Origin: Pseudomonadota bacterium | GTDB taxonomy: Bacteria; Myxococcota; Myxococcia; Myxococcales; Myxococcaceae | Assembly (NCBI GenBank): GCA_023426545.1 | Contig: JAFAAN010000159.1 | Location: forward strand, 12,170 to 76,169 | Direction: 5' to 3' | DNA: 64,000 nt | Shown: positions 8,886 through 17,444 of the stretch, piece after piece | Layout: the number at the start of each line of letters is the position of its first letter | Position numbering within the stretch: the first letter of the stretch is position 1 | The notes under the pieces: generated by a model | The model's input: only the letters and a program-made list of their open reading frames with translations | The model's database searches: none | Told to the model about the DNA's origin: nothing | Position numbers and translations under genes: made by a program

Positions 8886-9116
8886 GCGGGGCGTCCTTTC
8901 GGTACGGAGCCCCGCGTCATGGGGTGGGGGGCGGCGGCTCGCAACGGCCGGCTCCGGCAAGTGCATGGACGTACACATCCGCCGGGTCCCTACAGCGCAG
9001 CGGCAGGACTGTTCACAACCATGACGAAATAGTTGATGTTCTGTCGCGCCCATTGGCTAGAAGGGCGCCGAGCACCCGGACATGGGGGCCGGGCCTACGC
9101 AACGGAGGGACGTCTC

Positions 9117-9674
9117 ATGAAGGCAAACAACTGGAAGAGCCTGGCCGCGGTGGCGGGCGTCATGGTGTCGATGAGCGCCGGCGCGCAGGAGTCGTCGGGG
9201 AGCTTCGGGCAGGAGGGGCAGATCGTCATCAGCACGGACGCCTCCGCGAGCCTGGGTTACACCACGCAGGGCAGCGGTGTGGGCTACATCTTCCTGGAGC
9301 CCGGCGCGGACTACTTCCTCAAGAAGAACCTGTCCGTGGGAAGCGGCCTCCAGCTCCGGACCCTCTTCGGCTCTGGTGACACCCTGGCGGCCTTCGGTCT
9401 GAACGCGCGTATCGGCTACAACATCGCCCTGTCCGACCGCGTGTCGGTGTGGCCCAAGGGGCAGGTGTCCCTGTACATCGGCGACAACCTGCTGCCGTTC
9501 GCCAACCAGGCCCTGTCCGCCGACGTCACCGTCATCCTGGAGGGCTACGCGCCCTTCCTCTTCCACGTGACGCCGCACTTCTTCGTGGGCGCTGGCCCGC
9601 GCCTGGCCTTCGGCCTGGGCGATGAGGTGGAGGTGAACTTCAGCGTGGCCTCCACCATCGGCGGCTACTTCTAG
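9117..9674 (+). CDS. Outer-membrane beta-barrel protein
   Basis: The 185-residue protein has a signal peptide ending SAGAQ at about residue 23, then alternating polar and apolar strands (GVGYIFLEPGADYFL, LSVGSGLQLRTLF, FGLNARIGYNIAL, VSVWPKGQVSLYIG, FFVGAGPRLAFGLG). It ends in Phe (STIGGYF), as barrel proteins recognised by BamA do. It probably forms an eight-stranded barrel; the substrate is unknown. A strong GGAGGG lies 8 bp before the ATG. Divergent from the sugar dehydrogenase across a 231-bp promoter region. Confidence 0.85.
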   Translation: MKANNWKSLAAVAGVMVSMSAGAQESSGSFGQEGQIVISTDASASLGYTTQGSGVGYIFLEPGADYFLKKNLSVGSGLQLRTLFGSGDTLAAFGLNARIGYNIALSDRVSVWPKGQVSLYIGDNLLPFANQALSADVTVILEGYAPFLFHVTPHFFVGAGPRLAFGLGDEVEVNFSVASTIGGYF

Positions 9675-9680
9675 TCACCG

Positions 9681-9711
9681 CGTGGCCCCGTCTCTCGTGG
9701 ACGGGGCCGCG
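9681..9711 (+). terminator. Hairpin after the beta-barrel gene
   Basis: The arms GGCCCCGTC (9684-9692) and GACGGGGCC (9700-9708) pair perfectly around a 7-nt loop and can extend to about 12 bp. It starts 7 bp after the barrel stop codon. There is no U-tract, so termination efficiency is uncertain; it could also serve the convergent GH15 gene. Confidence 0.6.
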
Positions 9712-9794
9712 GTCCCAGGCCCCGGGCGGGGTGGGCGGCTGCCCACCGCGTGCCGGGGCTTGTCGTTTTCCATACGGACGGAGCCGGGCGCGCG

Positions 9795-11588
9795 TCAGTG
9801 GCTGCGCTGCTGGCTGGGGCCGCCCTCGCGCGACAGGTTCAACGCGGTGCCCACCAGCGCGAGGTGGCTGAAGGCCTGCGGAAAGTTGCCCACCATCCGC
9901 CGGGCCGCCGGGTCGTATTCCTCGGACAGCAGGCCCACGTCGTTGCACAGGCTCAGCAGGTGCTCGAAGAGCTCGCGTGCCTCGTGCTTGCGCCCCAGCA
10001 GCGCCAGGGCATCCGCCAGCCAGAAGCTGCACGCCAGGAACACGCCTTCCCCTGGCGGGAGGCCGTCCCGCGTCTCGTGCGTGTGGTAGCGGCGCACCAG
10101 TCCGTCGTAGCAGAGCTCCTTCTGGATGGCCTCCACGGTGCCCCGCGCGCGCGGGTCCTCGGGAGGCAGGAAGCCCACCAGCGGAATCACGAGCAGGCTG
10201 GCGTCCAGGGCGTCGCTGCCGAAGGCCTGGGTGAAGGTGTTGCGGCGTGCGTCATACCCGCGCGCGCAGATTTCCGCGTGCATCCGCGCGCGCAGCGCCA
10301 GCCACCGCTCCACCTGCGCGCCGCGCATGCCGCGGAGCTGCGCCATCTTCACCATCCGGTCCATGGCCACCCACGCCATGACCTTGGAGTGGGTGAACTG
10401 CTGCCGCCCGCCGCGCACCTCCCAGATGCCTTCGTCGGGCTCGTCCCAGCGCAGCTCCACGAAGCGCAGCAGGTGGACGCTCACGTCCCATGCCTCGTCG
10501 TCCGCGCTGACGCCATGGCGGAGCGAATGGTAGAGGCAGTCGGCGACCTCGCCGAAGACGTCGAGCTGGAGCTGGCTCACGGCGGCGTTGCCGATGCGCA
10601 CGGGGCGCGAGCCCGCGTAGCCTGGCAGCCAGCGCAGCTCCAGCTCGGTGGCGCGGCGCTCACCGGCCACGCCGTACAGGATTTGCAGCTCGTCGGGCTC
10701 GCCGGCCACCGCGCGAAGCAGCCAGTCTCGCCACTCCAGCGCCTCCTGGGTGTAGCCCGCGTCCAGCAGCGTCAACAGGGTGAGCGTGGCATCGCGCAGC
10801 CAGCAGAAGCGGTAGTCCCAGTTGCGCACGCCGCCCAGCCGCTCCGGCAGCGAGGTGGTGGGCGCGGCGACCAGTCCCCCCGTGGGGGAGTAGGTGAGCG
10901 CCTTGAGGGTGATGAGCGAGCGCACCACCTGCGTACGCCACGTGCCCTGGTGGATGCAGCGGTGGGCCCACGCGCGCCACCAGCGCACGGTGTCCTCGCG
11001 CTGGCGCAGCGCATCCGGCGGCTGCCGGGGGTGGTGGAGGTGGGACGGGTACCAGGACAGGGTGAAGGTCAGGCGCTGTCCTTCGGACACGCTGAAGTCC
11101 GCGAGCGCGTGGCTGCGCTCCAGGCGCAGGGGCACGTCCGTGGCCAGGTGCAGCGCATCCGGGCCGGCCTTGGCGCTGATGCCCCCGGGCAGCAGCCGGG
11201 CCCAGGGCGTCCGGTCGCCGTAGCCGAAGCAGGGCGCGAACGTCATGTGGAGCGGCACCTTGCCGGAGAGGGACTCGATGATGCGAACCAGCTGCGGCGC
11301 GTCCTCGCGCAGCGGCATGAAGTCGCACAGGCGCACGGTGCCGGCGTCGGTGTGGAACTCCGTCTCCAGCACCAGGGTGTCCCGCACGTAGCGGCGGTGG
11401 ACGCGCCGCACGTTCGCGGTGGGGGTGATGCGCCAGAGCCCGTGCGCCTCGTTGCCCAGCAGCGCCGCGAAGCAGGCATCCGAATCGAAGCGCGGCCAGC
11501 ACAGCCAGTCGATGGTTCCGTCCCGCGCCACCAGCGCGGCGCTGTGGGTGTCTCCGATGAGCGCGTGGTCTTCGATGGGCGGCGCCAT
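9795..11588 (-). CDS. Glycoside hydrolase family 15 (glucoamylase/trehalase-like)
   Basis: The 597-residue protein has the full two-domain layout of bacterial GH15 proteins. The N-terminal beta domain carries IEDHALIGDTHSAALV and GTIDWLCWPRFDSDACFA. The (alpha/alpha)6 barrel carries GGVRNWDYRFCWLRDAT near residue 260, IWEVRGG near 400, and GLLSEEYDP with GNFPQAFSHLALV near the C-terminus. The acid and base glutamates lie in the last two blocks. It has no signal peptide, so it probably acts on glycogen, maltodextrin or trehalose inside the cell. Alone on its strand, with a 351-bp gap before proline dehydrogenase. Confidence 0.92.
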   Translation of the reverse strand: MAPPIEDHALIGDTHSAALVARDGTIDWLCWPRFDSDACFAALLGNEAHGLWRITPTANVRRVHRRYVRDTLVLETEFHTDAGTVRLCDFMPLREDAPQLVRIIESLSGKVPLHMTFAPCFGYGDRTPWARLLPGGISAKAGPDALHLATDVPLRLERSHALADFSVSEGQRLTFTLSWYPSHLHHPRQPPDALRQREDTVRWWRAWAHRCIHQGTWRTQVVRSLITLKALTYSPTGGLVAAPTTSLPERLGGVRNWDYRFCWLRDATLTLLTLLDAGYTQEALEWRDWLLRAVAGEPDELQILYGVAGERRATELELRWLPGYAGSRPVRIGNAAVSQLQLDVFGEVADCLYHSLRHGVSADDEAWDVSVHLLRFVELRWDEPDEGIWEVRGGRQQFTHSKVMAWVAMDRMVKMAQLRGMRGAQVERWLALRARMHAEICARGYDARRNTFTQAFGSDALDASLLVIPLVGFLPPEDPRARGTVEAIQKELCYDGLVRRYHTHETRDGLPPGEGVFLACSFWLADALALLGRKHEARELFEHLLSLCNDVGLLSEEYDPAARRMVGNFPQAFSHLALVGTALNLSREGGPSQQRSH

Positions 11589-11939
11589 GTCGGAAAGCTA
11601 GGGACGCGGGGCGGCGCCAGGTTGGCGGCCCCGGGCCCTCGAAGGGACGCACGGGGGGCGGGCAAGCCCACGGGCCCTTTTCCATGCGGCCGCGGATGAA
11701 CCCTCCACGTCACGAGACACGCGGCCCGCGCCGTCCATGTGGCGGCGCACCGAGGTGCCAGTGGGGCAAGGTGGGCCTGGCATGACTGCCCTTGCGCGCG
11801 GGCATTCGCAGTTGGCGTTGGGAGATGTGCGACCAAGGGCCGGGAGGCGCGTGGGTCTGGTGTTTCAAGCGCGTGTTTCACGTGCGGGGTGGGGGGGTGG
11901 AAGGGCCCCACCCGTCTTGCGAGGCCACTCGCACGGCGC
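11589..11939. other. Intergenic region, no gene seen
   Basis: The spacer between the GH15 start and the proline dehydrogenase stop is GC-rich, with long G and C runs. No ribosome site with a credible frame and no clear hairpin with a T-tract was found. The GH15 promoter should lie in the part next to 11589. Confidence 0.4.
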
Positions 11940-12875
11940 CTACCCACGCACCAGGTTGCGCAGAATGAAGCCCAGATTCGCGGGGCGCTCGGCCAGCCGG
12001 CGCATGAAGTACGGGTACCAGTGCCGTCCGTACGGCACGTAGACGCGCACCGGGTGACCCTCCCTGGCGAGTCGTTCCTGCAGGTCCCTGCGGATGCCGT
12101 ACAGCATCTGGAACTCGAACGCGCCGCGCGGAAGGCCGCGCCGCGACCCGTAGTCCAGCGTCGCTTCAATCATCCGCTCGTCATGCGTGGCGATGCCGTG
12201 ATACACGCCGCTGTCGAGCAGCACCCGCATGCAGCGGATGAAGCTTGCGTCCACCTCGCCCTTGTCTGGAAAGGCCACGTCGGCCTTCTCCAGATAGGCC
12301 CCCTTGCACAGACGGATGCGGATGCGCTCGGCGCACAACTCCCTCGCGTCCTGCTCCGTGCGCCGCAGCGCGCTTTGCAACACGGCGCCCACGTGGGGCT
12401 CGCCGAACTCGGCGCGGAGCTGGCGGACGAGGTCCAGCGTCACCTGCGTCACCGAGCTGTCCTCCATGTCGATGCGCACGAACGAGCCGCGGGCTGCCGC
12501 GTCGGCCACCACGGCGCGCGCGTTCTCCAGGGCGAGGGGCGCGTCGAACAGCAGTCCGCACTGGGTGAGCTTCAGCGAGACGTTGGCGTGTATGCCCACC
12601 GCGTCGATGCGGGCCAGCAGCCGCTGGTATTCGCGCACCTCGTCGCGCGTCTCCTCGGGCGTCTGGACGGCCTCGTTGAGGTGGTCGAAGGACGCCAGCA
12701 ACCCCTGGGCGGAGAGCGCCTTCACGGCGTCTACGGCCTCCTCCAGCGTCTCGCCGGCGATGAAGCGCGAGGCCAGCCGCCGGAAGGGGCGCAGGCGGGT
12801 GGCGGCGTCCTCGAAGGCGGGCTTGCGGGCGAGGAACAGCAACGCGGTGCGGGACAGATGGGTGGCGGCGGCCAT
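11940..12875 (-). CDS. Proline dehydrogenase (monofunctional, FAD)
   Basis: Oxidises L-proline to pyrroline-5-carboxylate and passes electrons to quinone. At 311 residues it is the size of the single-domain enzyme and lacks the aldehyde dehydrogenase half of PutA. Barrel motifs are visible: HANVSLKLTQCGLLFD near 110, VRIDMEDSSVT near 150, RIRLCKGAYLEKADVAF near 195, GIATHDE near 235, FEFQMLYGIR near 255, and VYVPYGRHWYPYFMRRLAERPAN near the end. CAGGACG lies upstream of the ATG. The P5C dehydrogenase partner is not in this window. Confidence 0.93.
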   Translation of the reverse strand: MAAATHLSRTALLFLARKPAFEDAATRLRPFRRLASRFIAGETLEEAVDAVKALSAQGLLASFDHLNEAVQTPEETRDEVREYQRLLARIDAVGIHANVSLKLTQCGLLFDAPLALENARAVVADAAARGSFVRIDMEDSSVTQVTLDLVRQLRAEFGEPHVGAVLQSALRRTEQDARELCAERIRIRLCKGAYLEKADVAFPDKGEVDASFIRCMRVLLDSGVYHGIATHDERMIEATLDYGSRRGLPRGAFEFQMLYGIRRDLQERLAREGHPVRVYVPYGRHWYPYFMRRLAERPANLGFILRNLVRG

Positions 12876-13051
12876 GACGGAGGGGCGTCCTGTTCAGTCC
12901 AGGTGTTGTCGGAGGAAGTCTCTGGCGGGGGCGTCGAAGGCGTCTGGGTGACGCAAGGGAGGGCAGGTGGCTGGCGCCGTGGGCGAACGCCAGCCGGGCC
13001 CCGGGGCGGTGCCCGGCCGCGCGAGGGCAGCGCGCGATGGAGTCAGTGGAA

Positions 13052-13655
13052 TCAGTAGGCGACCTGTCCGTTGCGGTTGGTCGGCCGGAAGAGGGCCGCG
13101 CGGAGGGCCACGCGCAGCGGCATCAGCAGGTCCTCCCGTCTGCTCTGGCTGACGAGCCTGGGCCGCCGCAGCGCGCGGCGTCGCGGCAGGGCGTCCGTGG
13201 CCAGCACGTCCCGGCGGTGGCGTGACAGCGCCAGATGAGGGGCGGGCCTCGGGCGCGACCTCCGCGTGGCCCTCCGGGAAGCGCTGCATGCGAGCCAGGG
13301 CAGGGGGCTTCAGGTCCACCGCCAACGTCTCCCGATACTTCGCGTTATCGGACAGGCGTACGCATAGTCGCTCCCCGCCTGGGGACCGCACGGCGCGGAT
13401 CAGCGGGACGCGGAAGAAACCTTGCTCCGTCAGGCTCAAGGGAGGGCGGCCGGTGCGCGGATGGATCAGCTGAAAGAAGACAGGTGTCTCGTAACCCCAG
13501 ACGCCAGGGTTGCCCACGAGCACCTCCAGGCCTTGCAATGACAGGTGCTCCGTACCGGACGGCCAGGCCCGGTGGGACCGGGCGGACAGCGCCGCCCCCT
13601 GCCCGGTGAGCCGGAACACGACGGACCGGCGCTGGCTGGCGAGCGGGGCTTCCAT
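13052..13655 (-). pseudogene. Hypothetical protein gene with apparent -1 frameshift
   Basis: The first part (from the ATG at 13655) has coding-like codon use and reads MEAPLASQRRSVVFRL..., GVWGYETPVFFQLIHPRTG, TEQGFFRVPLIRAV. At about 13234-13240, in a run of C on this strand, the GC-rich third-position pattern moves to the next frame. That frame continues as APHLALSRHRRDVLATDALP... and ends NRNGQVAY with a stop at 13052. The open frame without the shift continues into low-GC3, Pro/Ala/Arg-rich text that looks non-coding. Total length is 604 bp, a multiple of three plus one. Either a real one-base insertion or a sequencing error. Family not recognised; no signal peptide seen. Confidence 0.6.
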
Positions 13656-13837
13656 AGAGGAAGAGGATGGGGATGCCAGCCCTCCCCGGCAGCCGTTGTC
13701 TATCTCCTGGCTGGCGGGCGCTCAGGCACACGGCGGCGCCAACCCCGGCGGCGGCGCCAGGGTAGGAGATTGCGTAATGCCCGCTTGCAGGCATACTCAG
13801 GTTGTCTGCTTCCCGATGGATGCTGAACGTTGGCTGT

Positions 13838-14323
13838 ATGGACAGCCCCTTCGATAGTCTCGTCGGCCAGCACCGGGAGCTGGAGGCGCGTTTCGAGCGC
13901 CTGGCGTCTGGCGCGGAGCCCGAGGCATCGAGGGAGGCGGAGGCGGAGCTGCTGGCATTGCTGCGGTTCCACTCGCGCCTGGAGGAGCGTTGCCTCCATC
14001 CGGTGCTGGCGCGGGTGGCGGGCCGAGAGCGCTGCCGTGAGCAGCAGGAAGACCATCTCACCATGCGAGAGTTGATGGATGAGCTGGAAGCGCTGCCACC
14101 GGGCCATCCCGAGTGGCAGGCCCGTCTGTTGACGCTGGAAGACCGGGTGGTGGCGCATTTCCAAGAAGTGGAGAATGCGCTGCTGCCCCAGCTCATGACG
14201 GCCCTGGATTCCCTGGCGTTGGACGACCTGCGCCGTGATTTATCGGCCACCCGGGAGGAACTGCAGCCGCGTCCCCCGGTGTCCCATGGGGCGGGAGCCC
14301 CCCTTCCGGAGTCTCACCATTGA
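13838..14323 (+). CDS. Hemerythrin HHE-domain protein
   Basis: The 161-residue helical protein has His/Glu pairs in the hemerythrin order: HRELEARFE near residue 13, LLRFHSRLEERCLHPVL near 45, EDHLTMRELMDEL near 75, and VVAHFQEVENALLPQL near 108. These would hold a di-iron site that binds O2 or NO or senses redox state. The last 25 residues are a disordered Pro/His tail. The start is uncertain: the ATG at 13838 has no clear ribosome site, and another in-frame ATG lies at 13802. Confidence 0.85.
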   Translation: MDSPFDSLVGQHRELEARFERLASGAEPEASREAEAELLALLRFHSRLEERCLHPVLARVAGRERCREQQEDHLTMRELMDELEALPPGHPEWQARLLTLEDRVVAHFQEVENALLPQLMTALDSLALDDLRRDLSATREELQPRPPVSHGAGAPLPESHH

Positions 14324-14418
14324 GACGGTCGGGCCTCCGGCGCCGCCGGGAAACAGGTGAGACCTGCGACAACGGGGCGACGGGTCCGTTGTTCAGTCAC
14401 AACTTTTATCTCTTCCTT

Positions 14419-14447
14419 TAGACAAAACCTTTTTTGGAAGGTATGGG
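14419..14447 (+). promoter_or_regulatory. Candidate sigma70-type promoter for the AT-hook/zinc protein
   Basis: TAGACA (14419-14424) and TATGGG (14442-14447) are separated by 17 bp inside a locally AT-rich stretch (aacttttatctcttccttta...). This lies about 85 bp before the ATG at 14532. The -35 element matches 5 of 6 consensus positions; the -10 element is weaker. Inferred from sequence only. Confidence 0.35.
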
Positions 14448-14531
14448 TATGGGCAGCATCACAAGCATCGAGCATCAGCCCCCCCTTAGTACTGCATTAC
14501 CCTTGTCGTTCCCCAGGTGAGGATTCAACGA

Positions 14532-15062
14532 ATGTCCGTGGATAAAGCGTTTCGCGACATGATCCGCAATGAGATCGAGGTCCAGCTCAAGCCGCTGCGT
14601 GACGTGGTCGCGCGGCTGGAGGAGGGCACGGCGGATCTGGACGCGCTCCGCAACGTGGCCGAGCGCCTGGCGCCCCTGGCCGAGGTCGTGGGCCCCCTGT
14701 TCGGCGCGCAGATTCCGGCGGCCGCCAAGGCGGGTCGTCGTGGTCCGGGCCGCCCTGCCGCGGCGCGCAGCACGGTGGTGGCGGCCCCCGCGGCCGCTGG
14801 CAAGCGCCGTGGCCGCAAGCCGGCGGCGGGTGCTGACGGCGCCCGCGCGTGCGCCATCATCGGCTGCGGCAAGCCCAGCCGCACCAAGGGCTACTGCGCG
14901 GCCCACTACCAGAAGCTCCGCATGCTGGAGAAGACCAACCGCCGCCCGAGCGCCTGGAAGGACTACGCCGACCCGGACAGCGTGGAAGACATCAAGCTGC
15001 CGCGCGGACGCGCCGCGTCGAAGGCGCTGGCGGCGGCCGCTCAGGCTGGGCACGCAGGCTAG
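14532..15062 (+). CDS. AT-hook and CX4C...CX2H zinc-motif protein, paralogue A
   Basis: The 176-residue protein has three parts: an N-terminal helical region (MSVDKAFRDMIRNEIEVQLKPL, about 1-60) that may form a coiled coil; a basic linker with two AT-hook-like cores (RRGPGRP and KRRGRKP, about 68-100); and ACAIIGCGKPSRTKGYCAAHY near 107-127, where C-x4-C and C-x2-H could bind zinc. TNRRP.AWKD and LPRGRAASKAL follow. A paralogue at 53425 keeps the same order. The layout suggests a nucleoid or DNA-binding protein; this is inference. AGGTGAGGA precedes the ATG at good spacing. Confidence 0.8.
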   Translation: MSVDKAFRDMIRNEIEVQLKPLRDVVARLEEGTADLDALRNVAERLAPLAEVVGPLFGAQIPAAAKAGRRGPGRPAAARSTVVAAPAAAGKRRGRKPAAGADGARACAIIGCGKPSRTKGYCAAHYQKLRMLEKTNRRPSAWKDYADPDSVEDIKLPRGRAASKALAAAAQAGHAG

Positions 15063-15203
15063 CCAGCGGCACGCTGCCCCGGCCCGGGCAGAGAGTGACC
15101 GCGCCCCCGCCATTCCGCTCTGTTGTCGAGAGAGGAATCGGGGTCCGCCCATGCGGGAGAGACTTGCCCGTGGGGGCTTGCACGAGCATGAATGCCCGGG
15201 CCC

Positions 15204-16070
15204 ATGAACACACGCGATTTGGAGCCTGGAATCATCACCGACCTGGCCGGAAGGACCACGTACGGTGACTACCTGCAGCTCGACCGGCTCTTGTCGGCCC
15301 AGGTGGCGCGTTCGCAGCCGCCGCACCACGACGAGCTGTTGTTCATCATTCAGCATCAGACGAGCGAACTGTGGATGAAGCTGCTCATCCACGAGCTGGG
15401 TGCCTGCATCCGCTACGTGCAGGCGGACCGGCTGGAGCCGTCGTTCAAGAGTTTCGCGCGCGTGGCGCACATCCAGCGGATGCTCTTCGAGCAGTGGAGC
15501 GTGTTGGAGACGCTCACGCCCAACGAGTACCTGGAGTTCCGCGACACGCTCGGCAGCGCGTCTGGCTTCCAGAGCTTCCAGTACCGCGCGCTGGAGTTCC
15601 TGCTGGGCAACAAGGACGCCCAGGCGCTGATGCCCTTCCGGCACGTCCCGGCCGTCCACGGCGAGCTGGAGCGGCTGTTCGAATCCCCCAGCCTTTACGA
15701 CGAGTTCCTGCGCCACCTGTCGCGCATGGGACACCCCGTGCCGCAGAGCCACGTGCAGCGTGACTGGCGCAAGCCCTACGAGAAGAGTCCGGAAGTGGTG
15801 GAGGTGTTCCGCCGCATCTACCAGGACACGGATGCGCACTGGGATGCGTATGAGATGTGCGAGAAGCTGGTGGACACCGAGGAGCGCTTCCAGCTCTGGC
15901 GATACCGCCACATGATGACGGTGATGCGCATCATCGGCTTCAAGCAGGGCACGGGCGGCTCGTCGGGCGTGGGCTTCCTGCGCAAGGCGTTGGACCTGCG
16001 CTTCTTCCCCGAGCTGTGGGACGTGCGCACGGAGCTGTCACCGCCGCCGCCACGTCACCGCGGGGCCTGA
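15204..16070 (+). CDS. kynA: Tryptophan 2,3-dioxygenase
   Basis: A haem enzyme that opens the indole ring of tryptophan to N-formylkynurenine, the first step of the kynurenine route. The 288-residue protein contains TYGDYLQLDRLL near 17, HHDELLFIIQHQTSELWMKLL near 38-58 (substrate-side His and contact residues), SFQYRALEFLLGN near 125, and WRYRHMMTVMRIIGFKQGTGGSSGVGFL near 230-255, which holds the axial haem His and the GTGGS loop. Length fits the bacterial family. ATGs at 15188 and 15192 also exist; MNTRDLEPG is the usual family start. No other kynurenine gene is adjacent. Confidence 0.95.
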   Translation: MNTRDLEPGIITDLAGRTTYGDYLQLDRLLSAQVARSQPPHHDELLFIIQHQTSELWMKLLIHELGACIRYVQADRLEPSFKSFARVAHIQRMLFEQWSVLETLTPNEYLEFRDTLGSASGFQSFQYRALEFLLGNKDAQALMPFRHVPAVHGELERLFESPSLYDEFLRHLSRMGHPVPQSHVQRDWRKPYEKSPEVVEVFRRIYQDTDAHWDAYEMCEKLVDTEERFQLWRYRHMMTVMRIIGFKQGTGGSSGVGFLRKALDLRFFPELWDVRTELSPPPPRHRGA

Positions 16071-16203
16071 GCGGCCTCCCGGCGGGAGGGCGGCGTTCCG
16101 GCCGTCCACTGCGGCACGGCCGTGCGCGAGAAGTGACGACTGTCGCGCATGCCAGCGGGGAATGGCGTTGCGTGTCATGGCCGAGGGGTAACCTTTACGG
16201 ACC

Positions 16204-17325
16204 ATGGACGCTGCCGCTCCGCTCCTCTTCGACAAGGCGTACGTCCTCTGCTACCGCACCTTCGACATCGCGGAGGAGCTGGACCTGGAGCGCGCGCGCC
16301 GCGTGCTCACCGAGGACTCACGCCGGCTCAAGCTGTCACGGGAGAACAGTCAGTACCTTCAGCTCCCCAACCCGCCGCTGGCGTATGAGCTGGGCCGCCG
16401 GCCTCTGGCATTGCGTGAAGGGCCCGTGACGGTGGATGCCACCGCGCGGCTGTTCGACCATGGCGCCGCGTCCATCATCCTCCGCGTGCCCGTCCTCCCG
16501 GGGACCCCGCTGGAGGAGCTCACCCGCATGGCGGACGAGCTCTATGACAGTCAGGCCCTGGAGGACCTGGCCCTGGAGCTGGTGGAGGGCGTGCGCCGCA
16601 CCATCGCCCCCGCCGCGCAGGCGCCCCACCTGTGGGAGCAGAACGAGAGCTACACCGTCATCTTCGCGGAGGAGATTCGCGGCAACCCCACGGCGGAGGA
16701 GCTGCTGAAGCAGGCGGACCTGGCCCGGCTGCTGCTGGGTGAGAGCGGCGCGGTGCCGCTGTCCCCGCGTGAGAGCGAATCCGTGCTCCAGTCGCGCTTC
16801 AGCTACACCATCCACGACCTGGTCGTCATCGACTGGAACAGCGCCTTCGTCTACGAGCCCTCGGGCTCGCGAGACATTCCCGACCTGCTGGAGATTGCCA
16901 ACGCGCAGCTCCTGGAGTTCCGCTACTACGACGAGCGGCTGGACGCACACATCACCCGCATCCACGAGAAGGTGCAGACCGCGCGGCACGGCTGGGCCAC
17001 GCTGTTCCGCAGCCCCTACCGCACGCTGGCGCGGCGGACGCTCTCCACGCTGGTGGACCTCAACGAGTTCATCGAGCGCGTGGAGAACAGCCTCAAAATC
17101 ATCGGAGACTTCTACCTGGCCAAGGTCTACGAGAGCGCGGTGCGCCGCATGCGCATCCCCGCCTGGCAGGCCTCCGTCACGCGCAAGCACCAGCTGCTGG
17201 CCCAGACGTATGGCCTGCTCAAGGGCGACGTGGACATCGACCGCTCCCATACGCTGGAGGCCGTCATCGTCCTGCTCATCGTCGTTGAAATCTTCTTCGC
17301 CGTCTTCCGCGTCTTCGAGCACTGA
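16204..17325 (+). CDS. RMD1/DUF155-family protein with C-terminal membrane helix
   Basis: The 373-residue protein shows the family layout: an N-terminal beta-rich region (about 1-120, GAASIILRVPVLPG), a long helical stretch (about 200-330, LVDLNEFIERVENSLKIIGDFYLAKVYESAVRRM), and one C-terminal transmembrane helix inside LEAVIVLLIVVEIFFAVFRVF. Fungal RMD1 relatives are linked to meiotic nuclear division and mitochondria; bacterial members have no known activity. The protein should be cytoplasmic with a tail anchor. About 120 bp before the histidine kinase gene. Confidence 0.8.
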   Translation: MDAAAPLLFDKAYVLCYRTFDIAEELDLERARRVLTEDSRRLKLSRENSQYLQLPNPPLAYELGRRPLALREGPVTVDATARLFDHGAASIILRVPVLPGTPLEELTRMADELYDSQALEDLALELVEGVRRTIAPAAQAPHLWEQNESYTVIFAEEIRGNPTAEELLKQADLARLLLGESGAVPLSPRESESVLQSRFSYTIHDLVVIDWNSAFVYEPSGSRDIPDLLEIANAQLLEFRYYDERLDAHITRIHEKVQTARHGWATLFRSPYRTLARRTLSTLVDLNEFIERVENSLKIIGDFYLAKVYESAVRRMRIPAWQASVTRKHQLLAQTYGLLKGDVDIDRSHTLEAVIVLLIVVEIFFAVFRVFEH

Positions 17326-17444
17326 GGCGCCTCGGGAACCCCGTACTTCAGGACGGGTTCTGCACGGTTTCCACGCTTCGCTGGACGTGGGAGGATGAGG
17401 CTTCGAGGCAGGGAGGCCGTACGTCCCTGCGGGGGGAGTGGGGC

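Noticed and set aside
12894..13051. Extension of the 13655 gene to 12894 in its original frame
   Set aside because: The extension is Pro/Ala/Arg low-complexity with poor third-position GC, while the alternative frame shows strong coding bias and a sensible stop at 13052.
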